A DNA stretch of 64,000 nt. Origin: Streptomyces caeruleatus (GTDB taxonomy: Bacteria; Actinomycetota; Actinomycetes; Streptomycetales; Streptomycetaceae). Below are positions 27,384 through 38,800 of the stretch, piece after piece; position 1 is the first letter of the stretch, and each line of letters begins with the position of its first letter. Where the stretch lies: NCBI RefSeq assembly GCF_001514235.1, contig NZ_KQ948926.1, positions 429,861 through 493,860 on the forward strand, written 5' to 3'. Under the pieces are notes generated by a model. That model was not told the DNA's origin. It ran no database searches and saw only the letters and a list, made by a program, of their open reading frames with translations. Made by a program: the position numbers and the translations under genes.

Positions 27384-30300
27384 GTGTCGCCACAGTCCCC
27401 CAGTAACTCGAGCATCTCGACCGACGCAGACCAAGCGGGCAAGAATCCCGCGGCCGCGTTCGGTCCGAACGAGTGGCTCGTCGACGAGATCTATCAGCAG
27501 TACCTCCAGGACCCCAATTCGGTGGACCGAGCCTGGTGGGACTTCTTCGCCGACTACAAGCCTGGGGCGGCCGCCGCCTCGGCTCCGGCGGGTACTGCGG
27601 CCGCGGGGGCCGCAGAGACCACCACCACCGCTCCGGCCGCTCCGGCCGCCCCGTCGGTCCCCGCGCCGGCCCCCGCGGCCCCGAAGCCCGCGGCCGCCGC
27701 GCCCGCGGCTCCGGCCGCCCCGGCCCCGGCCGCCGCGAAGCCCGCCGCGCCCGCGCCGGCCGCGAAGCCCGCTCAGCCGAAGAAGGCCGAGCCCGCTGCC
27801 GCCGCTGCCGACGGTCCCGAGCTCGTGACGCTGCGCGGCCCCGCCGCCGCGGTCGCGAAGAACATGAACGCCTCGCTGGAGGTGCCCACGGCCACGTCCG
27901 TGCGCGCGGTCCCGGTGAAGCTGCTCTTCGACAACCGCATCGTCATCAACAACCACCTGAAGCGCGCCCGGGGCGGGAAGATCTCCTTCACGCACCTCAT
28001 CGGGTACGCGATGGTGCAGGCCATCAAGGCCATGCCGTCGATGAACTACTCCTTCGCGGAGAAGGACGGCAAGCCGACCCTGGTCAAGCCGGAGCACATC
28101 AACTTCGGCCTCGCCATCGACCTGGTCAAGCCCAACGGCGACCGCCAGCTCGTGGTCGCGGGCATCAAGAAGGCCGAGACGCTGAACTTCTTCGAGTTCT
28201 GGCAGGCCTACGAGGACATCGTCCGCCGTGCCCGCGACGGCAAGCTGGGCATGGACGACTTCACCGGCGTGACGGTCTCCCTGACCAACCCCGGCGGCCT
28301 CGGCACCGTCCACTCGGTCCCGCGTCTGATGCCCGGCCAGTCGGTCATCATGGGCGTCGGCTCCATGGACTACCCGGCGGAGTTCCAGGGCACCTCCCAG
28401 GACACCCTGAACAAGCTCGGCATCTCGAAGGTCATGACGCTCACGTCGACCTACGACCACCGGGTCATCCAGGGCGCCGCCTCCGGCGAGTTCCTGCGGA
28501 TCGTCGCGAACCTCCTCCTCGGTGAGAACGGCTTCTACGACGACATCTTCGAGGCGCTGCGCATCCCCTACGAGCCGGTCCGCTGGCTCAAGGACATCGA
28601 CGCCAGCCACGACGACGACGTCACCAAGGCCGCCCGGGTCTTCGAGCTGATCCACTCCTACCGGGTCCGCGGCCACGTCATGGCCGACACCGACCCGCTG
28701 GAGTACCAGCAGCGCAAGCACCCCGACCTGGACATCACCGAGCACGGCCTCACCCTGTGGGACCTGGAGCGCGAGTTCGCCGTCGGTGGCTTCGCGGGCA
28801 AGTCCCTGATGAAGCTGCGGGACATCCTCGGTGTGCTGCGCGACTCGTACTGCCGCACCACCGGCGTCGAGTTCATGCACATCCAGGACCCCAAGCAGCG
28901 CCGGTGGATCCAGGACCGCATCGAGCGCGCCCACACCAAGCCGGAGCGCGAGGAGCAGCTGCGCATCCTGCGCCGGCTGAACGCCGCGGAGGCCTTCGAG
29001 ACCTTCCTGCAGACGAAGTACGTCGGCCAGAAGCGCTTCTCGCTTGAGGGCGGCGAGTCCGTCATCCCGCTGCTGGACGCGGTCATCGACAGCGCCGCCG
29101 AGTCCCGCCTGGACGAGGTCGTCATCGGCATGGCCCACCGCGGCCGCCTGAACGTCCTGGCCAACATCGTCGGCAAGTCGTACGCCCAGATCTTCCGCGA
29201 GTTCGAGGGCAACCTCGACCCGAAGTCGATGCATGGCTCCGGTGACGTGAAGTACCACCTGGGCGCCGAGGGCACCTTCACCGGTCTCGACGGCGAGCAG
29301 ATCAAGGTCTCCCTGGTCGCGAACCCCTCGCACCTGGAGGCGGTGGACCCGGTCCTGGAGGGCGTCTCGCGCGCCAAGCAGGACATCATCAACAAGGGCG
29401 GCACGGACTTCACCGTCCTGCCGGTGGCGATCCACGGCGACGCGGCCTTCGCGGGCCAGGGCGTGGTGGCCGAGACCCTGAACATGTCGCAGCTGCGCGG
29501 CTACCGCACCGGCGGCACGGTCCACATCGTCATCAACAACCAGGTCGGCTTCACGGCGGCCCCCGAGTCGTCGCGCTCCTCGATGTACGCCACCGACGTG
29601 GCCCGCATGATCGAGGCGCCGATCTTCCACGTGAACGGCGACGACCCCGAGGCGGTCGTCCGCGTTGCCCGTCTGGCCTTCGAGTTCCGCCAGGCGTTCA
29701 ACAAGGACGTCGTGATCGACCTCATCTGCTACCGCCGCCGCGGTCACAACGAGTCGGACAACCCGGCCTTCACCCAGCCGCTGATGTACGACCTGATCGA
29801 CAAGAAGCGCTCGGTGCGCAAGCTCTACACCGAGTCCCTCATCGGTCGCGGCGACATCACCCTGGAAGAGGCCGAGCAGGCGCTGCAGGACTACCAGGGC
29901 CAGCTGGAGAAGGTCTTCACGGAGGTCCGCGAGGCCACCTCGCAGCCGGCCGCCGCGGAGCCCTCGGACCCGCAGGCCGAGTTCCCGGTCGCCGTCAACA
30001 CCGCGATCACCTCGGAGACCGTCAAGCGGATCGCCGAGTCCCAGGTCAACATCCCCGACCACATCACCGTCCACCCGCGGCTGCTTCCGCAGCTGCAGCG
30101 CCGGGCGTCGATGGTCGAGGACGGCACCATCGACTGGGGCATGGGCGAGACCCTCGCGATCGGCTCCCTCCTGCTGGAGGGCGTCCCGGTCCGGCTCGCC
30201 GGTCAGGACTCGCAGCGCGGTACGTTCGGCCAGCGCCACGCGGTCATCATCGACCGTGAGACGGGCGAGGAGTACACGCCGCTGCAGTACCTCTCCGAGG

Positions 30301-31178
30301 ACCAGTCGCGGCTGAACGTCTACAACTCGCTGCTGTCCGAGTACGCCGCGATGGGCTTCGAGTACGGCTACTCGCTGGCCCGCCCCGAGGCGCTCGTGAT
30401 GTGGGAGGCGCAGTTCGGCGACTTCGTCAACGGCGCGCAGACGGTCGTGGACGAGTTCATCTCCTCGGCCGAGCAGAAGTGGGCGCAGACCTCCGGCGTC
30501 GTCCTGCTGCTGCCGCACGGCTACGAGGGCCAGGGCCCGGACCACTCCTCGGCCCGCCCGGAGCGCTTCCTCCAGATGTGCGCGCAGAACAACATGACGG
30601 TCGCGATGCCGACCTCGCCGTCGAACTACTTCCACCTCCTGCGGTGGCAGGTGCACAACCCGCACCACAAGCCGCTGGTCGTCTTCACCCCGAAGTCGAT
30701 GCTGCGTCTGAAGGCGGCGGCGGCGACGGCGGAGGAGTTCACGACCGGGCAGTTCCAGCCGGTCATCGGCGACTCCTCGGTCGACCCGGCCGCGGTCAAG
30801 AAGGTCGTCTTCTGCGCCGGCAAGGTCTACTACGACCTGGAGGCCGAGCGGAAGAAGCGCGGCGTCACGGACACGGCGATCATCCGCATCGAGCGCCTGT
30901 ACCCGCTGCCGGGTGCCGAGCTCCAGGCCGAGATCGCCAAGTACCCGAACGCCGAGAAGTACCTGTGGGCCCAGGAGGAGCCGGCGAACCAGGGTGCCTG
31001 GCCGTTCATCGCGCTCAACCTGATCGACCACCTGGACCTGGCCGTCGGCGCCGAGGTCCCGCACGGCGAGCGGCTGCGGCGCATCTCGCGTCCGCACGGC
31101 TCGTCCCCGGCCGTCGGTTCCGCCAAGCGGCACCAGGCCGAGCAGGAGCAGCTGGTGCGTGAGGTGTTCGAGGCGTAA
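27384..31178 (+). CDS. kgd: Multifunctional 2-oxoglutarate dehydrogenase E1/E2 (Kgd/OdhA type)
   Basis: The protein is about 1264 residues and fuses two activities. After an N-terminal E1 interaction helix ([12 protein letters not shown]) comes a linker of about 60 residues made almost only of Ala and Pro, then a succinyltransferase (E2-type) domain ending with [16 protein letters not shown], then a thiamine-diphosphate E1 domain ([35 protein letters not shown]) and the C-terminal transketolase-like domain. It has no lipoyl domain, as in mycobacterial KGD and corynebacterial OdhA, and would borrow the lipoyl E2 of pyruvate dehydrogenase. The start is the GTG at 27384. It catalyses the 2-oxoglutarate step of the TCA cycle. 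The preceding 291 bp hold its promoter, not resolved. Confidence 0.97.
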   Translation: MSPQSPSNSSISTDADQAGKNPAAAFGPNEWLVDEIYQQYLQDPNSVDRAWWDFFADYKPGAAAASAPAGTAAAGAAETTTTAPAAPAAPSVPAPAPAAPKPAAAAPAAPAAPAPAAAKPAAPAPAAKPAQPKKAEPAAAAADGPELVTLRGPAAAVAKNMNASLEVPTATSVRAVPVKLLFDNRIVINNHLKRARGGKISFTHLIGYAMVQAIKAMPSMNYSFAEKDGKPTLVKPEHINFGLAIDLVKPNGDRQLVVAGIKKAETLNFFEFWQAYEDIVRRARDGKLGMDDFTGVTVSLTNPGGLGTVHSVPRLMPGQSVIMGVGSMDYPAEFQGTSQDTLNKLGISKVMTLTSTYDHRVIQGAASGEFLRIVANLLLGENGFYDDIFEALRIPYEPVRWLKDIDASHDDDVTKAARVFELIHSYRVRGHVMADTDPLEYQQRKHPDLDITEHGLTLWDLEREFAVGGFAGKSLMKLRDILGVLRDSYCRTTGVEFMHIQDPKQRRWIQDRIERAHTKPEREEQLRILRRLNAAEAFETFLQTKYVGQKRFSLEGGESVIPLLDAVIDSAAESRLDEVVIGMAHRGRLNVLANIVGKSYAQIFREFEGNLDPKSMHGSGDVKYHLGAEGTFTGLDGEQIKVSLVANPSHLEAVDPVLEGVSRAKQDIINKGGTDFTVLPVAIHGDAAFAGQGVVAETLNMSQLRGYRTGGTVHIVINNQVGFTAAPESSRSSMYATDVARMIEAPIFHVNGDDPEAVVRVARLAFEFRQAFNKDVVIDLICYRRRGHNESDNPAFTQPLMYDLIDKKRSVRKLYTESLIGRGDITLEEAEQALQDYQGQLEKVFTEVREATSQPAAAEPSDPQAEFPVAVNTAITSETVKRIAESQVNIPDHITVHPRLLPQLQRRASMVEDGTIDWGMGETLAIGSLLLEGVPVRLAGQDSQRGTFGQRHAVIIDRETGEEYTPLQYLSEDQSRLNVYNSLLSEYAAMGFEYGYSLARPEALVMWEAQFGDFVNGAQTVVDEFISSAEQKWAQTSGVVLLLPHGYEGQGPDHSSARPERFLQMCAQNNMTVAMPTSPSNYFHLLRWQVHNPHHKPLVVFTPKSMLRLKAAAATAEEFTTGQFQPVIGDSSVDPAAVKKVVFCAGKVYYDLEAERKKRGVTDTAIIRIERLYPLPGAELQAEIAKYPNAEKYLWAQEEPANQGAWPFIALNLIDHLDLAVGAEVPHGERLRRISRPHGSSPAVGSAKRHQAEQEQLVREVFEA

Positions 31179-31203
31179 GCCTCCGGCGGTTCAGCCGACG
31201 CTC

Positions 31204-31241
31204 AGGGCCCGGTACCGAGTTCTCGCTCGGCACCGGGCCCT
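31204..31241 (+). terminator. Terminator of kgd
   Basis: AGGGCCCGGT (31204-31213) pairs with ACCGGGCCCT (31232-31241), and inside it CCGAG (31215-31219) pairs with CTCGG (31226-31230), giving a 15-bp stem with one mismatch and a 6-nt loop. It lies 25 nt after the kgd stop codon. Confidence 0.9.
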
Positions 31242-31287
31242 TCGCCCATCCCTGGGGGCCGTGGAGACCGTACGCGGCTGCGGGCCC

Positions 31288-31326
31288 GTCGTGGCTCGTC
31301 GCGCAGTTCCCCGCGCCCCTTGGGAA
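31288..31326. repeat. Dispersed intergenic Streptomyces repeat, copy 2
   Basis: The block GTCGCGCAGTTCCCCGCGCC followed by CCTTGGG is the same element as at 55-84. It lies between the kgd terminator and the end of the convergent NB-ARC gene. Confidence 0.5.
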
Positions 31327-31444
31327 CTGCGGTGCCGTCGGCTCATCAGAGCGGCCCGGATCTCCTTCGACCCGGCCAACCGGTTCACCGAGAAGCAGAA
31401 GATCGGGCTCTCGGTATTCGGGTTCAGCTTTCTGTGCCTGGGTG

Positions 31445-34405
31445 TCAGATCGGCTGAGGCTCGAAGTCCCAGTACGGCCGCTGCCGTTCGAGGATGTGCC
31501 GGGTCTGCGGGTGGTCGGCGCCGAGCCGTGAGGTCAGCCGGGCCACCGTGTCCCGGTGCAGCGCCTCGGACTCCTCCCGCTCGCCCAGCTGGGCCAGGTC
31601 CAGTGCGAGACCGGCCCGCAGGCTGATGGTGAGCACATGCGCGTCGCCCAGGACGCGCGCGGAACGCTCGGCGCTCTCCCGGCCCAGCGCCGCCGCGGCC
31701 TCGACCTCTCCTACGCCGGCCAGCGCGGCGACCTCGTTCTTCGCGCAGCCGATGGCCCAGGGGTGGTCCCGGCCAACCGCCCGTCGCATCTGGGCCGTGG
31801 TCTGCCGGGACAGCGCCAGCGCGGCCCGGTGCTCGCCCATGTCCCGCATGACGGTGCCGACGTTGTCCCGCGCGCCGATCGCGTACGGGTGGCGTTCGCC
31901 CAGCTGGGCGGCGTACTGGGTGGCGGTGGCCTCGGCCAGGCCCCTGGCCTCCTCCGTGAGTTCCAGGTCGCGCAGCAGCATCGCGTAGTCGCAGGACGCC
32001 ATCAGCGTCTCGGGGTGCAGGGCGCCACGGCGGCGGATCAGCTTCTCGCGGACGCCGCGCAGCATGGCGTGCGCGAACTGGAGGTCTCCGACGCGCCGGG
32101 CGCACAGCGCGAGGTTGTGCTCGGCGAGCAGGGTCTGGCTGTGGGTGCGGTCCAGGACCTGGCTGTGGACCCGGGAGTTGTGGCCCTGGATGGTGAGCGC
32201 CTCGCGGTAGCTGCCGAGCAGCCGCAGCATCCAGGCGGTGCGCAGCGAGGAGTTGAGGGTGAGGGCGTCGCGCTCGCCGAGCAGGTCCAGCCGGGCCTCG
32301 TAGATCCTGCGGTGCAGCGCGAGGGACTCGGTGTAGTGGCCCTGGAGGCCGAGGGCGACGGCGAGGTTGCTGCGGATGGCGAGGGTGCGCGGCACCTGCT
32401 CGCCGCCGAGTTCGGAGGCGGCGCTCGCGGCGGCCTCGTCGAACAGGGCGCGGGCCTCCGGGTAGCGGCCGAGCGCCATGAGGGTGCCGCCGAGGCCGTC
32501 CTTGGCGCGGATCACCTCGATCGGGCGGACGTCCTCGGAGCGTTCGAGCCGGCCGAGGATCTCGCGGCCGACGGTCTCCGCCTCCGTGTACTTGCCCAGC
32601 CGGCGCAGCATGTTGGCGAGCTGGTGGACGGCGATGAGCACCGAGCGGTCGGTGTCGCCGGAGGTGCCCCGCCAGTGCTCCACGGCCTGGCGGCTGAGCC
32701 ACCAGCCGTCGTGGTACTCGCCGCGCATCCGCAGGTACTCGATGCAGTTGAGGACGAGTTCGCGGGCGTCGTCGTCGGCCGACTCCAGGGCACCGGAGGG
32801 TTCCAGGTGCGGGATGAGGGCGGCGTACCGGGCCCAGTTGCCGGCCGAGGAGGAGTCGCGGGGGTCGGCGGAGACGAGGACCTTGCGGGCGGCGGCCGAG
32901 TAGCGCTGGGCGTCGGCCGGCGACTGGATGGACCGTACGAAGCGGTGGAAGAGGCGGTGCATGCGCAGGGTGCCGACGGTCTGGGTGTCCATGCGCGGCC
33001 CGGCCTCGTACTCGATCCGCATGGAGGTGATCTCGGACAGCCGGCGCAGGGCGGTGTTCCAGCTGCTGGGCTCGGCGATCAGCTCGTCCAGCTCGGCGGG
33101 CAGGTCGCCGTGCCGGGCGGTCTGCAACAGCCGTACCGGCACCACGTCGTGGGAGAAGCAGACCAGCAGGTTGAGCAGCTGCCAGGCGGATTCCGAGCCG
33201 TCGCGCAGGGTGTTGACGAGTTTGGCCCAGGCGACCTCGAAGCTCTCCGGGTACTGGCCGGAGGCCATGACGCCGAAGCGGTCCGGGCGGCCGTCGCGGA
33301 TGTCCCGGATGTAGTCGTCGACCGGCACGGTCGGGTTGATGTCCAGCCAGGCGGCCGTCTGGTCGAGCAGCAGCGGCATGTCCTCCACGGCCTCGGCGAG
33401 CCGCTCGGCCTGGATGCCGCTGAGGCGCTCGGTGCGGCGCCCGGCGAAGGCGACGCTCTCGCGGCGTTCGAAGACGGGTACGGCGATGTTCTCGGCGTGG
33501 GCGCCCCACTCGCTGCGGTGGGTGGTGACGAGGATGTGGCCGCGTCCCTCGGGCACCAGGTCGATCAGCCGCTCCGGGTCGCCGGCGCCGTCCAGGACGA
33601 GCAGCCAGGGCCGGGCGGTGCGGTCGAGTTCCCGGCGGACGGCGGTGATGGTGTTCGCGAGGTCGCCGGAGTCGCGCAGGTCCAGGGCGGCGGCGAGGTC
33701 GGCGAACTGCTGGCGGGCGGTGACGCGTTGGGCGGCGTTGATCCACCAGACGATGTCGTACTCGCCGGCGAACCGGTGGACGTACTCCAGGGCCAGCTGG
33801 GTCTTGCCGAAGCCGCCGGGGCCGAGCAGCGCCACGGCGGCGCCGGTGGGTCCGGCGGCGGAGAGGGCGCCGTAGACCTTCTCCAGCAGTTCGGTGCGGC
33901 CGACGAAGCGGAGGTTGCGGCGCGGGACGTGCCAGACGTCCGGCGGATCGTCGGGGAAGCGGGGGCCGCGGCGCAGGTCGATCAGGACGCCCGGGGCGGG
34001 TATGCCGGCGCACTCCAGGACCCGGCTGCGCGCCACCTCGGGGCGCAGTCCGCGCAGTTCGACGGGGGCGAGGGCGATGACGGCCTCGGGCATGGGCCGG
34101 GCGGTGATGCTGACGGCGGCGATCCGGTCCTGGTACGTCGGCAGGACCTGGCGCAGTGCCTCGGCCCAGGCCTCGAACCGCTCGTTGCCCAGCCGTTCGT
34201 GCCAGTCGTCTATCACGAGCAGGACGCGCCCGGGCGCGCTGAGCAGGCTGGTGAAGGCCGCGGCGGTGGGCGGTCGGCGCAGCGGGTTCCACCTGATCAG
34301 CGTGGTGCCCCGTCCCGCGGCCCGGATCTGGTGGTCGATCCACTTGGCCCAGGACTCGCTCTGTCCGGCGAAGACCACCGTGACGTGTCCGAGTTCCGCC
34401 GCCAT
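31445..34405 (-). CDS. fxsT: TIR-like/NB-ARC/TPR protein (FxSxx-COOH system type)
   Basis: The protein is 986 residues in three parts. Residues 1-120 look like a TIR-type domain (VTVVFAGQSESWAKWIDHQI). Residues 170-500 form an STAND/NB-ARC ATPase with Walker A GPGGFGKTQ (195-203), Walker B RPWLLVLDGAGD and a sensor-like HILVTTHRSEWG. The remainder is a long array of tetratricopeptide helices. This is the layout of the TPR protein found with FxsA/FxsB RiPP loci. STAND proteins oligomerise after sensing a ligand. The ATG at 34405 is preferred because AGGGG lies 10 nt before it; the frame is open to 34447. It is downstream of the radical-SAM gene, 101 nt apart. Confidence 0.85.
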   Translation of the reverse strand: MAAELGHVTVVFAGQSESWAKWIDHQIRAAGRGTTLIRWNPLRRPPTAAAFTSLLSAPGRVLLVIDDWHERLGNERFEAWAEALRQVLPTYQDRIAAVSITARPMPEAVIALAPVELRGLRPEVARSRVLECAGIPAPGVLIDLRRGPRFPDDPPDVWHVPRRNLRFVGRTELLEKVYGALSAAGPTGAAVALLGPGGFGKTQLALEYVHRFAGEYDIVWWINAAQRVTARQQFADLAAALDLRDSGDLANTITAVRRELDRTARPWLLVLDGAGDPERLIDLVPEGRGHILVTTHRSEWGAHAENIAVPVFERRESVAFAGRRTERLSGIQAERLAEAVEDMPLLLDQTAAWLDINPTVPVDDYIRDIRDGRPDRFGVMASGQYPESFEVAWAKLVNTLRDGSESAWQLLNLLVCFSHDVVPVRLLQTARHGDLPAELDELIAEPSSWNTALRRLSEITSMRIEYEAGPRMDTQTVGTLRMHRLFHRFVRSIQSPADAQRYSAAARKVLVSADPRDSSSAGNWARYAALIPHLEPSGALESADDDARELVLNCIEYLRMRGEYHDGWWLSRQAVEHWRGTSGDTDRSVLIAVHQLANMLRRLGKYTEAETVGREILGRLERSEDVRPIEVIRAKDGLGGTLMALGRYPEARALFDEAAASAASELGGEQVPRTLAIRSNLAVALGLQGHYTESLALHRRIYEARLDLLGERDALTLNSSLRTAWMLRLLGSYREALTIQGHNSRVHSQVLDRTHSQTLLAEHNLALCARRVGDLQFAHAMLRGVREKLIRRRGALHPETLMASCDYAMLLRDLELTEEARGLAEATATQYAAQLGERHPYAIGARDNVGTVMRDMGEHRAALALSRQTTAQMRRAVGRDHPWAIGCAKNEVAALAGVGEVEAAAALGRESAERSARVLGDAHVLTISLRAGLALDLAQLGEREESEALHRDTVARLTSRLGADHPQTRHILERQRPYWDFEPQPI

Positions 34406-34506
34406 CTCGCCGTTTCCCCTCGACTGAACCTGGTCACGTCTGTGCACAGGTCATTCAATTGTGCGTCAAATGGGTTCCAGAGGTAATGAGTTGAGCATTG
34501 TTCCTG

Positions 34507-35706
34507 TCACCGAGCCGCGCGTGACGTCCGCTGGAGCCGGTGTGCGATGTGCCGGACGAGCCGCTCCAGGTCGGCGCAGTAGACACTGGGGTGCCGGAAC
34601 CCGGTCCCGGGAGCGTACCGGTGCACGTAGTTCCCGCCCCCGCACACCTTGCCCACGGGACAGCCCAGACACTCTTCGGCCAGCGCCCGCTCCCCCAGCT
34701 GGCGTGCGGCGACGCCGGGGTGGCGCAGGGCCTGGTCGAAGGAGTGCCGGAAGACGTCGAGCCCGGTCTCCGAGGCTCCCTCGTACGCCGACCTGAGCGA
34801 GTCGACCTGCTCGATGGCGCCGTCCGTCTCCACCACGACGGCCGCCATCGGCGAGAGCCCCACGGCCTCGGCGCGGCTGGGCGAGCCGAGCAGCAGCCCG
34901 GCGATCTCCTGGAACAGCCGGATGCGCGTGCTGAGCCGCCCCTCGTCCCACCAGGCGTCGAAGACGGCGGCGAGCCAGTCGCCGTACGGCGTGGGGGTGG
35001 GCCGGTGCCGGCCCGGGGGCCGGCCAGGGATGCCGGGCGGCGGCCGGTCCCAGTTGGCGTGCGGGAGGAGGAAGTCGACGCCGGGCGGGCGCAGGGCGAG
35101 GAGCGAGCGGTAGACGTCCAGGGGGTCGACGGCCAGGTCGATCGTGCAGAGGATTCCGGCGTACGCCCGCGGTCGTGCCGCGAGCCGCTCGGCAGCCGCG
35201 CGGGCGGCGGGCCAGGCGGGGCGTCCGGCGTGGTCGACCCGGCGGGCGTTGTGCGCGGCGCGTCCGCCGTCGAGGCTGAGGCCGACCCGGATGCCGGCGG
35301 CGGCGAGGCGGTCGAGGGCGCCCGCCGTCAGCCGGGTGCCGTTGGTCTGGACGGTTGCGGTCACCCGGCAGTCGACGGCCTCGCGCACCGCGTCGGCGTA
35401 GGCGAGGACGGGGTCGGGGCCGGTCAGGAGGGGTTCGCCGCCGTGGAGTTCGACGCGGATGGCGTCGAGGCGGTGGCCGCGGACGTGCTCGGCGATTCGG
35501 TCCGCGACGCGGCGCATGGTGCGCTCGGGGGTGCGGGCCGGCCGGTCGCGCCAGCCGTGGTCGGGGCCCTGGTAGAGGTAGCAGTAGGTGCAGTCGAGGT
35601 TGCACCGGCCGTGCACCTTCAGCACGAACTGCCGGAAGGGGACGGGCCGGTGGGCCGTGGTGTCGAGCAGGGCGTACGGCCAGGGCGGGTGCGGGTGGGT
35701 CGTCAT
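34507..35706 (-). CDS. fxsB: FxsB-like cyclophane-forming radical SAM/SPASM peptide maturase
   Basis: The protein is 399 residues. The radical-SAM cluster motif C35-x3-C39-x2-C42 lies in GRCNLDCTYCYLYQ; IRVELHGGEPLL and TVQTNGTRLT are the next strands of the barrel. The C-terminal SPASM region has ECLGCPVGKVCGGG and a last Cys in HPSVYC, as in FxsB proteins. FxsB-type enzymes join an aromatic side chain to a neighbouring residue of a short peptide through a C-C bond, forming a three-residue cyclophane. Its ATG overlaps the stop of the 50-residue peptide gene (ATGA at 35703-35706), strongly linking enzyme and substrate. Confidence 0.9.
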   Translation of the reverse strand: MTTHPHPPWPYALLDTTAHRPVPFRQFVLKVHGRCNLDCTYCYLYQGPDHGWRDRPARTPERTMRRVADRIAEHVRGHRLDAIRVELHGGEPLLTGPDPVLAYADAVREAVDCRVTATVQTNGTRLTAGALDRLAAAGIRVGLSLDGGRAAHNARRVDHAGRPAWPAARAAAERLAARPRAYAGILCTIDLAVDPLDVYRSLLALRPPGVDFLLPHANWDRPPPGIPGRPPGRHRPTPTPYGDWLAAVFDAWWDEGRLSTRIRLFQEIAGLLLGSPSRAEAVGLSPMAAVVVETDGAIEQVDSLRSAYEGASETGLDVFRHSFDQALRHPGVAARQLGERALAEECLGCPVGKVCGGGNYVHRYAPGTGFRHPSVYCADLERLVRHIAHRLQRTSRAAR

Positions 35707-35855
35707 GGCGCGTCTTCGTAGTGGGCGACGACGAGGGGGTCCTGCTGCCGGTCGCGGAGTTCGGTGAGGATCGCGGCCAGTACCGGGTGGTCGGTCTGGT
35801 CGGGGGGTGCGATCTCCGGGAGGGGTATGTGGGTGTCGTCGACGGGGAAGGTCAC
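35703..35855 (-). CDS. Putative RiPP precursor ending in HYEDAP
   Basis: The product is a 50-residue peptide. The first 24 residues are acidic and Pro-rich, the middle (HPVLAAILTELRDR) should form an amphipathic helix, a plausible maturase recognition helix, and the C-terminus is VVAHYEDAP. Normal FxsA precursors end in F-x-S-x-x; here the last five residues are Y-E-D-A-P, so the aromatic residue is Tyr and Ser is replaced by Asp, giving a Tyr-x-Asp motif of the kind modified by other cyclophane-forming radical SAM enzymes. The GTG start overlaps the preceding gene's stop (GTGA) and its own stop overlaps the maturase ATG. The role as precursor is inferred from position and C-terminal pattern. 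Confidence 0.75.
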   Translation of the reverse strand: MTFPVDDTHIPLPEIAPPDQTDHPVLAAILTELRDRQQDPLVVAHYEDAP

Positions 35856-38800
35856 TCGGCGGCCGTTTCGGGGGACTGACGGGACAGGAGCGCGCGCAGG
35901 AGACGGATGCGGTCGCGGTCGTCCGTGAGGCCGAGGGCACGGTCGTAGTCGGTACGGGCCTCGTAGTCCCTGCCCATCGCGGCGCGTGCCCGGCCCCGTT
36001 CGGTGAGGGCGGCGGCCACCAGCTCCACCTCGCCCGCCTCGTCGGCGATCTCGACGGCCTGGCTGAAGAAGTCGACGGCCTTGTGCAGGTCGGCGACGGC
36101 CGCCGTGCGCTCGTACCGCAGCCGGGCCACGTTGCCCCGGTTGATCAGGCACTGGGCGAGCAGCCATGGGTGCTCGGATCCGCGGGCGGCCTCCGCGAAC
36201 AGCCAGTCCGCCTCGTACAGGTCGGTCAGCACACCGGCAAAGAGGTAGCGCCGGTAGTAGGCGCGCCCCAGGTTCCGGCGCAGCCACGGAAGCTGGGGGT
36301 CGTCCGGCAGGCACTCCTCGACCGCCTGACGCAGATGGTCGACGCTCCCGCCGATGTCCTCGGGCTCTCCTCTGAGGCCGAACCGGACGTACAGGGCCCG
36401 GCCGAGGTCGGCCAGCGTCCGCGGCCGTCGCCGGTCGTCCTCACCGAGCAGCCGCACCGCCTGCTCCCATGCCTCGATGGCGCGGTTGAGCTCGATCAGC
36501 CCTCCGGTCTGGTCGTGGCGGTCGCGGTATATCCGCCCGGCCCGCAGCAGGCACTCGAACCTGAGCTCCGGGTCGTCGCCCGCGGCTCGCTCGGCCTGCT
36601 CCACGGCGTACAGCAGCAGGCTCTCCTCGCGCTCGGTCGGCGGGATCTCCACGGCGGCGGCCACGTCCAGCCAGATCCGGCAGCGGTCGGCGGCCGGCAG
36701 GGCGGTCTCGTCCCGGACGGCCTCCATGAGGTCCTCGGCGGCGCTCGCGGCCGCGTCCGCGGCGGCGTCGGCGACCGGTGCGTACCCCTCGTGCTCCCGG
36801 GCCAGGTCGAGCCACAGCCGTCCTCGGGCGACCAGGGCGCGCACGGAGCCGGACAGCTGGAACCACACGTTCGCCGCGTCGACGGCCCGATGCAGGTGCA
36901 GCACGCGCCAGTCCGGGGCGTAGGGTCCCACGTCCGTCAGTGACCGGCGTACGCCGGTGAGCGCCTCCGCTGCGGCGCTTCTGCGGGCCTGTGTCGCAGG
37001 CTCCGTGTCCTCGTCGGCCACGACCGCGCCGAGGTGGAGGTCGGCCAGGTACAGCAGTACATCGCGCGCCCGCTCCGCCGCCCGCCCCGGCTCGCCCCGA
37101 GCCCAGTCCCGCAGGCTCTCAGGGATCCCGTCGAACTCGACCCCGCTCCCCCGCACCTCCTGCGCCTGAGCCCAGTGCACCAGTCCGAGGACGAGCCGGC
37201 CGCGCATCGTGACCGCCCGGCCGTCGAGCGTCTCCCACGCCTCCCGCAGGTCCTCGCCCACGCGGCGCACCCGCCACCGGGCGAGCAGCGCCTGGGCCAG
37301 CTCCTCGCCGGCGGTGACCCGTTCGCCGCCCGAGCCCGCGACCGCGACCGCCTGCCGTGCGTACTCCACCGCGGCGTCGAGTTCCCGGGTGAGCCCCTCG
37401 CCGTTGAACCGCGCCAGCGCCTTCCGGCCCAGATCGAGCAGTTCCGTCGCGCTCTGCCCGGCCGCCGTGGCGCCCGCCGCCGCGGGCAGCCGCGCCCCCA
37501 GGTCCCTGAGCACCTCGGCCGACACCTCGGCGAAGGCCCGCAGCCCGGCCGGTTCCCGCTCGCCCGGGCCCATGAGCTGTTCCGGGGCCGCGCCCGGCGG
37601 CACCGCGCCCCGCAGGAACGCGCCCGCGAGCGCGGGGAAGTTCCGCGCGCTGCGCCCGAACTTCCGTTCCACGTACTCGGAGCAGTGCTTGAACAGCAGC
37701 TCCACCTCGTCGACCGACAGCCGGGAGCGCAGCTCGCTCGCCACCCCCGGCAGGAAGTCGTAGCGCACGGCCCGTGGATCGTCCGCGTCCTCCCGCCGCC
37801 GCAGCAGCCCGCTGAGCAGCACCTCGGACAGGACGTCCGGTCCGCTCCCGGCCAGCATGGCGTGCTGGACGAGCTGCATCACCGGCAGGTACAGCGGCAC
37901 CGCGGACAGGTACACCGCGAGGCGGCGCGCCTCGGACGACGCCGGGCGCCAGAACGTGCGAACGCGGTCCGCTCCGCTGCGTTCCTGCGCGGCCCGCACC
38001 GGCGCCGCGGACGCGGGATGGTCGGCCCGCACCCAGCCGGCCGCGGCGGACAGCGACTGTCCCGTCGCGCCGGACACCAGCCGCGCCCAGCCCTCCACCG
38101 ACTCCCGCCGCAGCGCGAGCACGGGTACGGGCAGCGCGCCGCAGGCCACCGGCTCCTTGTCGGGCCGGAACAGCAGCGATCCGGCCGGGCCTTCACGCCG
38201 GTGCAACACCCCACGCCGGGCGGGCAGATGGGTGCGCAGCCACATCCGCTGCGGCAGCGGCTGTACGACGGCGACGGGCGCGGTGCCGGCCCAGCGGTGC
38301 AGCAGCCGCTGCACCTGTCCGCTGCGCCACATGGGCCCGGCGCAGTCGCTGAGGAGCAGGGTGACCCGGCGTCCGGTGGGGTCGCTGAGCTGCTCCGGTG
38401 CGTGCAGGGCGGCACCGGGCTCGGGGCCGGCCGCGCAGCCGGGGCGGCCGCCGGGCGCCTCGTGCAGATAGCGCACCTGCACCTCGCGGAAGGCGCCGGC
38501 GCGGGCACAGACCTGGCGCAGTTCGTCGAGGGCCTGCTGCCATACGACCGTCGAGGTGGAGACGTCCATCAGGAGCAGCAGCCGGGCCTCGCGGCGCCGG
38601 TCGGTGCGCAGGACGGGCAGGACGAGGCCGGACTCGGCGGCGCGCTCGGCGGTGGCGTGCTCGTCGAGGGTGCGCGGGACGGGGCGGACGGGGGCGCGGT
38701 AGCGCTGGAGGGGCCGTAACCCTCGTTGCAGGGCGAGGGGTTCGGGCAGGGCCGGTGCGGCGGGGACGCGGACCGGGGTCATCCGGACGTCGGTGCCGTC

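Noticed and set aside
27333..31133. 1266-codon open frame antisense to kgd
   Set aside because: It is a mirror of the high-GC codon bias of kgd on the opposite strand, with no family resemblance and no ribosome site.
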